From Candidatus Caldarchaeum subterraneum (GTDB lineage: Archaea; Thermoproteota; Nitrososphaeria_A; Caldarchaeales; Caldarchaeaceae), in the NCBI GenBank assembly GCA_937934305.1, contig CALHAG010000002.1, positions 77,263 to 141,262 on the forward strand: a stretch of 64,000 nt of DNA. Direction: 5' to 3'. Below are positions 32,417-39,418 of the stretch, piece by piece (positions within the stretch are counted from its first letter, which is position 1; each line of letters begins with the position of its first letter). Below the pieces are notes generated by a model. It did not search any database, was not told where the DNA came from, and was given only the letters and a program-made list of their open reading frames with translations. The translations under genes and the position numbers were made by a program.

Positions 32417-33075
32417 TTATCCAAAGCCTCTAACAGGTTCTCCAATTCTCCATGCATCTCCGCTCCATATTTCTCCATTTTGTGGCTAAGCTTGGCTGAA
32501 AGAGGCGTCAGGTGGACCGGCCTGCCGAGCCTAATCGCGGACCATGCGGTTGATTCTGAGTCGCCCCCCTCATCCGCCTCCACGACCACGACGATGTCAG
32601 AAATCAGGGCTATCGTCATGTTTCTGAGGATAAAGTCTCTGGGCTGCGTCCTGTGTCCATCAGGGAATTGGCTGACCGCGAGGTGCTCGCTCATGATGAG
32701 GCTTTGTAGGCCTTTGTTTTCTGGTGGATAGACACGGCTTAATGGTGTGCCGAGAACGGCGGCCGTCTCCCCGCCGCTGCGGACGGCTTCTAAATGAGCC
32801 GCGGTGTCAATCCCTTTCGCGAGGCCGCTGACAATAATCACCCGTTGTCTGCAGAGCCATTTGACTAGCTCCCGTGCATAGTTCAGACCTTCTTCGCTTG
32901 CGTTCCTTGTTCCCACGACGGCTACACGGGGGGTCTGAAGAGGGATACGCATTTTTCCGCAGACGTAAAGCCTGTTTGGGGCGAGTCTCCTCTCGACGCG
33001 GTTTAGCGGTCTTCCGAGGAGCTGCTCCACCGTGATGCTACGTGCCTGTCTGTAGGCTCTGGATTGCGTCGTCAT
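32401..33075 (-). CDS. DprA/Smf-like protein
   Basis: 224 residues. Rossmann-like DprA core: VAVVGTRNASEEG, SGLAKGIDTAAH, LGTPLSRVYPPEN and the loop FPDGHRTQPRDFILRNM. In bacteria DprA loads RecA on incoming single strands; archaeal element-borne copies may handle single-stranded DNA or nucleotide ligands. The ATG at 33075 overlaps the upstream gene by 38 bases; a GTG at 33030 is an alternative start. Confidence 0.88.
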   Translation of the reverse strand: MTTQSRAYRQARSITVEQLLGRPLNRVERRLAPNRLYVCGKMRIPLQTPRVAVVGTRNASEEGLNYARELVKWLCRQRVIIVSGLAKGIDTAAHLEAVRSGGETAAVLGTPLSRVYPPENKGLQSLIMSEHLAVSQFPDGHRTQPRDFILRNMTIALISDIVVVVEADEGGDSESTAWSAIRLGRPVHLTPLSAKLSHKMEKYGAEMHGELENLLEALDKALSG

Positions 33076-34054
33076 CCACTAGAACCACTCTCGAGCCCTC
33101 GGATACAATCCTTGCGGGCCTTATTTCGAGATGCAGAAACTTCCGTGGAAACAGTACGAGATACCTGCTGTTCAGCGGGTATCTTGTCCTAAGATGAATC
33201 ACTAGGCCATACTTGTTCAATGGCTGGATGAAGTTATAGTGGAAAACCACGCCGCGCAGGGATAGGAGCCTGGCAGCCGCCAGCACGTCTATCGGTGAGC
33301 GGGTGGAGAGCTGTATAAGGTTGCCGACCGCGTCTCTATCCACCACAGCTATTCTTCCTAAACTACCTATCCAAAGGTTTTCAGGCCATAAAATCTCCTG
33401 AAGCAGCTTTTCTGAGAGGAAGGTTACTTGCTGGCTGTTTAGGCCCAGCTTGTCGCGTACATAGAAGCTGTGGTGGCCGAAGAGCGAGAGCAGGACCGGG
33501 TTGTATATCTGTACGAGGTCGGGGTGGCTGAACGCGGCCGCTTTCGTCAAGTAGATTTCTTCGAAAACCATCAACTCCTCGATTGAGGGGAGATACTGCG
33601 TGAGCTGGTAAGCGGAGAAGCTTCTCCTCATGTATTCGAGCGGCTCTTTAAGGGAGTCAATGGTGTAGACCCGCAGCTCATATGAGTTGATTTTTTCCAG
33701 CCTCGTGGGCCTCAGCTCGAACGGCTCCTGCTCTTCTCCTTCAATTTTTGCAAAAATTCCTCCAATGATGGGGATGTAGTAGGAGCTGTTTATCTGGTAG
33801 ACGTTTGTTAGTGAGCCTAATATGGAGAAAGCTTGCCAGACCTTTGGAGGGTATGGATGTGAAGCAGGCTTGAAAGGCATCTTGGATGCAAGAATGACAT
33901 GGAACCCCGCGTCCCTAAGCCTCCGAACCAAGGAAAGGAGACGAGCAATCGGCTCAAGCTCTTGCAGGAGGCTCGGCATATAAGCCGCTTTTCTAAGCTT
34001 TTTCACAAATGTTTCCTGTATTTCTGCAAGCAGGTGTTCGACGTCTCCCTCCAT
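33038..34054 (-). CDS. Unknown element protein, paralogue of the 25.0 kb gene
   Basis: 338 residues from ATG 34054, the in-frame ATG that lies 26 bases after the TATA centre (others at 34060 and 34075). Shares spacing and motifs with the 25.0 kb protein (F-KKL-KA---P, YQINSSYY, YMRRSFSAY). Not recognised; no catalytic residues visible. Confidence 0.65.
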   Translation of the reverse strand: MEGDVEHLLAEIQETFVKKLRKAAYMPSLLQELEPIARLLSLVRRLRDAGFHVILASKMPFKPASHPYPPKVWQAFSILGSLTNVYQINSSYYIPIIGGIFAKIEGEEQEPFELRPTRLEKINSYELRVYTIDSLKEPLEYMRRSFSAYQLTQYLPSIEELMVFEEIYLTKAAAFSHPDLVQIYNPVLLSLFGHHSFYVRDKLGLNSQQVTFLSEKLLQEILWPENLWIGSLGRIAVVDRDAVGNLIQLSTRSPIDVLAAARLLSLRGVVFHYNFIQPLNKYGLVIHLRTRYPLNSRYLVLFPRKFLHLEIRPARIVSEGSRVVLVDDDAIQSLQTGT

Positions 34055-34075
34055 GGTCATGGGGATGCTGGACAT

Positions 34076-34095
34076 GGATTAGGGTCTTTGAGGCC
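34076..34095 (-). promoter_or_regulatory. GGCC-TATA promoter of the 34.0 kb gene
   Basis: GGCCTCAAAG then CCCTAATCC on the minus strand, inside the end of the upstream gene. TATA is weaker than in the other copies. Confidence 0.5.
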
Positions 34096-34624
34096 TTGTT
34101 AGCGGGAGTCTATGTCTTGTGAGGAAACCGAACCATTTATCAAGCTCAGCGGCCCTCTCGCGCTCGAAAGGCAGCACAGCCGCAGTAGCGCCTAACTCCC
34201 TCAGTTTATTGGCCGCAATCTCAGCCCCCTTCAAATCCGAGAACACTAGGACATCATCGTTGAAGAATTTCGCTATGCCTGTGCATAGGCCGGCTGAGGC
34301 TGTGTATAGTGTCGCGGCGGTGTGGATGAGCCCAGCCCGGCATTCGTTTAGGGCTGTTGCTGTGTAGACTCTTACATCGTCTGGATGATAGACGATTACA
34401 CATGAGCCGGCGTGGAGCCTTCCCCATCGCCTGCATTCGCATCTTTCCTTAACCATGTCGAGAAGCATGTTGTTGACAGACTCGAAGCCGATGAACCCGT
34501 TCGCCTCAACCCCGTCAACCTTCTGGTCTTCCACGAGTCTATACTCGTCTATCAGGCCTTCAAACATGGATAGGTAGCTGGCGAAGCTTTCTAAATACAT
34601 GGGGTTTACTCTGAACTTTATCAT
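34079..34624 (-). CDS. Unknown protein
   Basis: 181 residues, not recognised. Contains ERCECRRWGRLHAGSC, a Cys cluster that may bind metal, and a C-terminal unit (DVLVFSDLKGAEIAANKLRE) shaped like a small alpha/beta domain. Three bases separate it from the upstream coiled-coil gene. Confidence 0.6.
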   Translation of the reverse strand: MIKFRVNPMYLESFASYLSMFEGLIDEYRLVEDQKVDGVEANGFIGFESVNNMLLDMVKERCECRRWGRLHAGSCVIVYHPDDVRVYTATALNECRAGLIHTAATLYTASAGLCTGIAKFFNDDVLVFSDLKGAEIAANKLRELGATAAVLPFERERAAELDKWFGFLTRHRLPLTRPQRP

Positions 34625-34627
34625 GTT

Positions 34628-34948
34628 TCACGCCCCCGTGGTCTGCTGGCTTGCTTGTAGATGTCTGCGTCTTAGGAAGCGTTTTCCCCCGCTTTCGGTA
34701 ACCTCGTAAACATACTCCCCAATCTTTACCCCGCCCTTGGCCGAGGCCTTTTCGACAAGGTCTGGAGGAGCTTGGTCTGCGAAGACCCATTCGCCGCGGC
34801 CGTCACGGTATTGTCTCCACGGCAGGTTGTCGAAGCCTGTCTCCCCCTCCTCTCTAAGAAGGTCCCTGAGCTGTTTCAATATATCCAGCTCTTTCTCGAG
34901 CTGTTTTATTCTCTCGTCGAGGAAGGCGCGTAGTTTATCGCTGCTCAT
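34628..34948 (-). CDS. Coiled-coil protein downstream of ribonucleotide reductase
   Basis: 106 residues. Residues 5-35 form a charged coiled coil (ERIKQLEKELDILKQLRDLL); then WRQYRDGRGEWVFADQAP. Overlaps the reductase stop by 14 bases, so production is linked. Function unknown. Confidence 0.6.
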   Translation of the reverse strand: MSSDKLRAFLDERIKQLEKELDILKQLRDLLREEGETGFDNLPWRQYRDGRGEWVFADQAPPDLVEKASAKGGVKIGEYVYEVTESGGKRFLRRRHLQASQQTTGA

Positions 34949-37190
34949 GAGCCAGCACCTGCTCCTTCCCGAGGCCGAGGACCTCCAATGTCCTGTTTCT
35001 CACCTGTCTCCTCACCTTGACTGAGGGGGCGTGTAGGACTTGAACGCCTTTGGATGTGTCTCTGAACACGGTTATCCCTTTGACTCCTATTTTTTCAGCC
35101 GCGACGTATGCGTTTAGGACGTCCTCAACCGTTGCCTCTGCCGGCATGTTGATTGTCTTGCTCACAGAGCTGTCAACCCACTTCTGTATCTCATACTGGG
35201 CCCTGAGATGGTCCCACCAAGCAATTTCCCTAGCTGTGACGAAGACGTCCCGCATATCCTCAGGTATCTCGTCTATCCCTTGTACGGAGCCGCCGTTTTC
35301 GGAGACTTTTTTGAGCAGCTCCATGGAGTAAAGCCCACGCTCCTTCAACTGCCTCTCAAACTCTATGTCGACATAGTAGAACCGCCCCACTGTGACATGT
35401 TTTTCATAGACAAGCGCGAACTGTGGCTCTAGCCCGGCCGATACATCGAATATCATGGATATGCTGCCTGTGGGGGCTACCGTGGTGACGTGGCTGTTTC
35501 TAAGCCCCACCCGCTTCACGCGTTCCGACACTTCTCTCCAGTCCATTGTCCACATCTCGGGGTGATAGAAGCCCTCTACGGCAAGCAGCCCCTGTGTGTA
35601 GAAGCTGGCGTCATACAATGGGAATCTGCCCTTCTCCTCCGCAAGGCTTGACGATGCCATGTAGGCGTGGTAGGAGATGAACTCCATCACCCTGCTCATG
35701 GTGCTGAAGCCTTCTTCGCTGTCATAGGGTATGCCGAGGGCGTAGAGCATGTCCGCTAACCCCATTATGCCTAGCCCAATCCTCCGGTGTCGCCGGTTCT
35801 CCTCTGTTAGGCGCGGGAACGGATGTCTGTTGACGTCTATCGCGTTGTCTAGGAATCTTACAGAGGTTTCAACGGATTCTCTCAGCTTTTCCCAGTCGAT
35901 TTTTCTGGCTTCCCTGTCCACGTGCTCGTAAAGGTTGATGCTGCCTAGGTTACAGGACTCATATGGATAGAGCGGCTGCTCCCCGCATGGGTTGGTGCAT
36001 ACTATATCGCCCAAAGCTTGTCGGAGAGGGTTTCTCCTGTTTATATGATGCTTGAACAATAGCCCCGGGTCGCCTGTCATCCACGCCTGTCTAGCTATCT
36101 CCTGTAAGAGTGTTCTGGCGTTCACCTCCCCCACCTTCATCCCTGTCCTTGGGTTTATCAGAGGATAGCTGGAGTTGGAGTGGTAGCTTCGCCAGAACTC
36201 CTCATCAGTCATGACGGATATGTTGAAGTTCTCGAACCCGCCGTTTTCCTTGCATGTTATGAACTTCATGACATCTGGGTGCCATGCCTCGAGTATGCCC
36301 ATGTTGGCTGCTCTTCTTCTACCGCCTTGCTTGATAACATCGGCTACCTTATCTATCAGGCTCATGAATGAGACCGGTCCGGATGCGACACCACCGCTTG
36401 AAGATACAACGTCACCTTCCGGTCTCAGCTTTGAATAGTTTATTCCAACTCCTCCGCCTGTCTTGAAAATCAACGCAGCCCCCTCAGCAGCCCTCATAAT
36501 CGAGGAAATATCATCCTCGACGTCGAGCACAAAGCATGCGCTGAGCTGGCCGAGCCTAGCTCCTGCGTTGAAGAGCGTCGGGCTGTTGGGTAGAAAGCGT
36601 TTCTCGAACAAAAGGTTGGCGAACCTGTGGAAAGACTCCACCGCCTTTTCGGGAAGCGGCTTGCCCCTTATGTGGATGTATTGGTTTGTCACGAAGTTTT
36701 CTGGAATATTGTATGTTAGGGCTCCGCCCTTGTCTGCGACGGCTATGGCTGAAGCAACGCGGTACACCATTCCCTCGGGGGTTTCGATAATCCTGCCCTC
36801 CTCATTCCGTAGAAGATACCTCGAAGCAAGCAGCCTAACCGCGTTGACGGATAGCGCTTTCTTGGTCCATCTCTGAGGCTCCACCCCAAGTATGGATTTC
36901 TTCTCAGCTCTCTCCTGCTCCCTTCTGTGCCTGTAGGTTATGTAGGCTTTGGCAACGTCGTAGAGGCCATGCCTCATTAATGAAAGCTCGACAATATCTT
37001 GTATCCGCTCGACGTGAGGCTTTTCATCACCCTGTGTCTCCAATATCGAGACCACTTCAGCGGTCACTTTCTTGGCGGACACGGTGTCAACACGCCCAAC
37101 CTCTCTCATTGCCCCGAGTATGGCTTTCTCTATACGTGAAGGGTCGAAATCCTCAAGCCTTCCATCCCTCTTCACAACAGCCTTCAACAT
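34935..37190 (-). CDS. nrdJ: Class II (adenosylcobalamin-dependent) ribonucleotide reductase, lacking its C-terminal zinc domain
   Basis: 751 residues. ATP-cone at the N-terminus (VKRDGRLEDFDPSRIEKAI), barrel start FLPNSPTLFNAGARLGQLSA with the first redox Cys next, GGGVGINYSKLRP, and the active-site loop NPCGEQPLYPYESCNLGSIN with the N-x-C-x-E triad. IKQGGRRRAANMGIL is typical of class II. The chain stops after GITVFRDTSKGVQVL, where other NrdJ proteins add a zinc ribbon with the shuttle cysteines; a matching 38-residue gene lies at 29.0 kb. It makes dNTPs, probably for the element. Leaderless ATG, promoter at 37211-37230. Confidence 0.95.
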   Translation of the reverse strand: MLKAVVKRDGRLEDFDPSRIEKAILGAMREVGRVDTVSAKKVTAEVVSILETQGDEKPHVERIQDIVELSLMRHGLYDVAKAYITYRHRREQERAEKKSILGVEPQRWTKKALSVNAVRLLASRYLLRNEEGRIIETPEGMVYRVASAIAVADKGGALTYNIPENFVTNQYIHIRGKPLPEKAVESFHRFANLLFEKRFLPNSPTLFNAGARLGQLSACFVLDVEDDISSIMRAAEGAALIFKTGGGVGINYSKLRPEGDVVSSSGGVASGPVSFMSLIDKVADVIKQGGRRRAANMGILEAWHPDVMKFITCKENGGFENFNISVMTDEEFWRSYHSNSSYPLINPRTGMKVGEVNARTLLQEIARQAWMTGDPGLLFKHHINRRNPLRQALGDIVCTNPCGEQPLYPYESCNLGSINLYEHVDREARKIDWEKLRESVETSVRFLDNAIDVNRHPFPRLTEENRRHRRIGLGIMGLADMLYALGIPYDSEEGFSTMSRVMEFISYHAYMASSSLAEEKGRFPLYDASFYTQGLLAVEGFYHPEMWTMDWREVSERVKRVGLRNSHVTTVAPTGSISMIFDVSAGLEPQFALVYEKHVTVGRFYYVDIEFERQLKERGLYSMELLKKVSENGGSVQGIDEIPEDMRDVFVTAREIAWWDHLRAQYEIQKWVDSSVSKTINMPAEATVEDVLNAYVAAEKIGVKGITVFRDTSKGVQVLHAPSVKVRRQVRNRTLEVLGLGKEQVLAHEQR

Positions 37191-37192
37191 GC

Positions 37193-37387
37193 CTAACCTG
37201 CCTCCGCCTTGGATATAACTGGATGAGGCCTTGTGCTGGTTTCGAGCCGGTTCCTCTTCCTTCTCGGCTTCTTTCTCAACAGCGTGCCGCAGTCAGGGCA
37301 TCTAATGGCCCTTGTCTTGAAGTATGTCCTGCATCTCGAGCAGAAGCGGTATCCAAGGGCATAGCAGCCGTATCCGCTTCTAATCAC
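37193..37387 (-). CDS. Zinc-ribbon mini-protein with basic tail
   Basis: 64 residues, GTG start. YALGYRFCSRCRTYF then RCPDCGTLLRKKPRRKRNR: a zinc ribbon with an Arg/Lys tail. Member of the five-gene GY-(F/Y)C-x2-C family in this region. GTG overlaps the TGA of the 37.4 kb gene. Likely nucleic-acid binding. Confidence 0.7.
   Translation of the reverse strand: MIRSGYGCYALGYRFCSRCRTYFKTRAIRCPDCGTLLRKKPRRKRNRLETSTRPHPVISKAEAG
37211..37230 (-). promoter_or_regulatory. GGCC-TATA promoter of nrdJ
   Basis: GGCCTCATCC then AGTTATATCC on the minus strand, TATA centre 25 bases before ATG 37190. It lies inside the 3' part of the zinc-ribbon gene. Confidence 0.8.
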
Positions 37388-37773
37388 TGCGCCTCACCCA
37401 CCTTGGGGATGAACAGCATTAGTTTCTGTTCTATTGAGCCTTTGACTGTTATCTCGAAAACCTCGCCGTATATGGGCGGGCATAGCACCCGGATAAATGT
37501 GCCCCTCTGTGGAGGTACGAAAACCGCGTGGACCTGTTCATGTTCTCCTGTGATATTTTTGCAGATGGCCTCCCGCACCTCTACGAACCTGTCTGAGTAG
37601 AGCCACAGCCATAGGTAGGAGCCCATAAGTCTAATATCTGCGAGACTAGCCTCTAAGCGGGGCGGCGCCGATTCTTCTGGGAACATGTCCAAAACAGGTC
37701 CCCTAGAGCTTGTAACCGCTAAAACCGCCGCCCCTATGCCGAGTATAACCATGAGTAAAACGGCGCGCCTCAT
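37384..37773 (-). CDS. Small exported or membrane-anchored protein
   Basis: 129 residues. Residues 4-22 (AVLLMVILGIGAAVLAVTS) form a signal or anchor; the rest is a soluble domain with two Cys (EAICKNITG, RVLCPPIYG) that could form a disulphide outside the cell. Not recognised. Confidence 0.6.
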   Translation of the reverse strand: MRRAVLLMVILGIGAAVLAVTSSRGPVLDMFPEESAPPRLEASLADIRLMGSYLWLWLYSDRFVEVREAICKNITGEHEQVHAVFVPPQRGTFIRVLCPPIYGEVFEITVKGSIEQKLMLFIPKVGEAQ

Positions 37774-37796
37774 CAAAATCTTCTCGGAGGCGCATA

Positions 37797-37815
37797 CATT
37801 TATTCCGATGAGGCC
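37797..37815 (-). promoter_or_regulatory. GGCC-TATA promoter of the 37.8 kb gene
   Basis: GGCCTCATC then GGAATAAATG on the minus strand, centre 28 bases before ATG 37773. Confidence 0.7.
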
Positions 37816-37899
37816 ATTTAGCTAATGGACCATCCAGCCACAACCGCTACCCACGACCTCATGAAAACCATGAGCTAATCGAAGAATTTAATTGATAAA

Positions 37900-37919
37900 G
37901 GCCCTATCCGCTTAAATTA
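37900..37919 (+). promoter_or_regulatory. GGCC-TATA promoter of the 37.9 kb gene
   Basis: GGCCCTATCC then GCTTAAATTA on the plus strand, centre 27 bases before ATG 37942. Confidence 0.7.
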
Positions 37920-37941
37920 TTAAACGGCCTCTGCCAATAAC

Positions 37942-38151
37942 ATGGAAGTGAGGAAAACAGCTAGGAACAGCTATGCAATGGGTTACAAGTTTTGTAGAAG
38001 ATGCCACCTATATGTGAAAACGGAGTCAAGGATTTGCCCAATCTGCCACAATCATGTGCGAAGCGGCCCGAGGAGCAGAAGGTTGAAGCAAAAAATTCGT
38101 CTAGATAAAATGGAGAATGTAGGCTCAACATCCCTCAATCCATCAGCGTAA
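37942..38151 (+). CDS. Zinc-ribbon mini-protein with basic tail
   Basis: 69 residues. YAMGYKFCRRCHLYV then ICPICHNHVRSGPRSRRLK, the same plan as the 37.2 kb protein. The ribbon is followed by a basic and then polar tail. The repeat cluster begins at its 3' end. Confidence 0.7.
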   Translation: MEVRKTARNSYAMGYKFCRRCHLYVKTESRICPICHNHVRSGPRSRRLKQKIRLDKMENVGSTSLNPSA

Positions 38152-38365
38152 TACCTTCCACCTATTTTCGGTCACAGGATAATCCGCTCTAATTCGCCAA
38201 AATTTCGGCTTTCTACAGGGAGGGCTTGACCATATATGGTCAAAGCAGCCCTCACGTATCTTGAAGCGTAATACTTCTTGGGTAATTTCGGTCGCCAGAT
38301 AATTGGGCCTAATTCCCGGAAATTTCGCCTCTCCACGGATACTCGTTGACCATATATTGTCAAAA
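38147..38365 (-). repeat. Two copies of a 120-base repeat with an 18-base palindrome
   Basis: Palindromes TTGACCATATATGGTCAA at 38226-38243 and a one-mismatch copy at 38346-38363, 120 bases apart. Each is joined to a unit that on the minus strand reads GAAATTT, then GGATTATC, then TGACCGAAA, then GTATTAC. The same unit occurs three times at 58.1-58.4 kb in the opposite direction. Confidence 0.85.
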
Positions 38366-38433
38366 AATAGCAAATTTTTTCCGACTTGCCCTCATTTTCT
38401 TATATCCACCTAGTCTAATCTAAACAATTGGTT

Positions 38434-38793
38434 ATGAATCCGGTGTTCTTTGAAGACATTTCCGTGGTCAAGTATTGCTCCAACTGTGGAGTGCACATGT
38501 ATTTCGCGGGTGATGAATGTCCGGGTTGCTCTGAACTTCTCATCGTCGAGTTTCATACTCGTAGGAAAAACCGCCTCCCAGTGTATCTGGTGAGGAAAGG
38601 GGGAAGGTATAGACATGGTTTCAAGTATTGCTGCTCCTGCAGGCTCCACATATGGCTGGAAGGAGGTTTACAAAGGTGCCCGTTCTGTAAAAGACTTGTT
38701 CGTAACGGTCCACGGGGCAAACACAATGGAGATGGGAAACCGAGAGTAGATATATCCACTTTGGAAGAGGAAGAATACGGCTCTATGTTTTAA
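38434..38793 (+). CDS. Double zinc-ribbon protein
   Basis: 119 residues from ATG 38434 (a TTG at 38428 fits the TATA distance slightly better). First ribbon: KYCSNCGVHM...DECPGCSELL; second: GFKYCCSCRLHI...RCPFCKRLVRNGPRGKH, the second being the shared mini-protein module. Acidic C-terminus. CTTATATCC about 30 bases upstream is its TATA box. Confidence 0.68.
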   Translation: MNPVFFEDISVVKYCSNCGVHMYFAGDECPGCSELLIVEFHTRRKNRLPVYLVRKGGRYRHGFKYCCSCRLHIWLEGGLQRCPFCKRLVRNGPRGKHNGDGKPRVDISTLEEEEYGSMF

Positions 38794-39208
38794 CCTCTAT
38801 GAGATTATCCTCTACATGAAGGCCTTCATCAATTAGTTTTTCGCTCAGTTCTTTGGCTCTCCGCGCTATTCTAATCATCCTCTCCCTAGGAGATTCAAGA
38901 GCTATGAGCCTGAAGCTAGCCGGCTGCTTAGCCACCTCATCGATGCTCTCGATAGCTGCTGCCAAGAGCGCGGCCTTGGTAAGCGGCATGGTTATAGGCA
39001 GCTTGAGGAGCCAATTGTCGCCGCTTCTCTCCAGTAGACATCTGCCTGCTTCACCTGTTGCTTGGAGGCGGCTCAGGGATATGTTCTCTAGGATGTCTGT
39101 GTTCCCGTAGAGGGCTCCGAATATCTGCTTATCAGAGACTTCTCCGTCGACCTTGATGGAGAAAACCAACGTGGACTCATGTTTGTAGCTGTTCTGAATG
39201 CTCTGCAT
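38783..39208 (-). CDS. Unknown protein
   Basis: 141 residues, not recognised. Two-part layout: strands (TLVFSIKVDGEVSDKQI) and then a helical part rich in Ala and Arg (AALLAAAIESIDEVAKQ, ERMIRIARRAKELSEK). AGGAGG seven bases before the ATG is a strong ribosome site. Confidence 0.6.
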   Translation of the reverse strand: MQSIQNSYKHESTLVFSIKVDGEVSDKQIFGALYGNTDILENISLSRLQATGEAGRCLLERSGDNWLLKLPITMPLTKAALLAAAIESIDEVAKQPASFRLIALESPRERMIRIARRAKELSEKLIDEGLHVEDNLIEVKT

Positions 39209-39209
39209 G

Positions 39210-39377
39210 TCACCACCTCCTAACTACCTGTTTTCCACCGTTTCTTTTATCACGGTTGTTTCCGTTGAATGGTCTAAACAGCCTCATGAAAAAGAGGCCC
39301 AACGCAAACCTTGCTTTTCGGCTAATCATGAGGAAGAGGACGACGGCCATGGCGATGACGAGTAATGGTAGACTCAT
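39210..39377 (-). CDS. Small single-pass membrane protein
   Basis: 55 residues. Residues 3-18 (LPLLVIAMAVVLFLMI) form one membrane helix, followed by a basic amphipathic stretch and a polar Asn/Arg tail. ATG 39377 is 26 bases after its TATA centre. Its stop lies one base before the next ATG. Confidence 0.6.
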   Translation of the reverse strand: MSLPLLVIAMAVVLFLMISRKARFALGLFFMRLFRPFNGNNRDKRNGGKQVVRRW

Positions 39378-39398
39378 GGTTTTAGGGATTATAATGAT

Positions 39399-39418
39399 GG
39401 ATTTAAGGGGATGAGGCC
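39399..39418 (-). promoter_or_regulatory. GGCC-TATA promoter of the 39.4 kb operon
   Basis: GGCCTCATCC then CTTAAATCC on the minus strand, overlapping the helicase stop; TATA centre 26 bases before ATG 39377. Confidence 0.78.
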
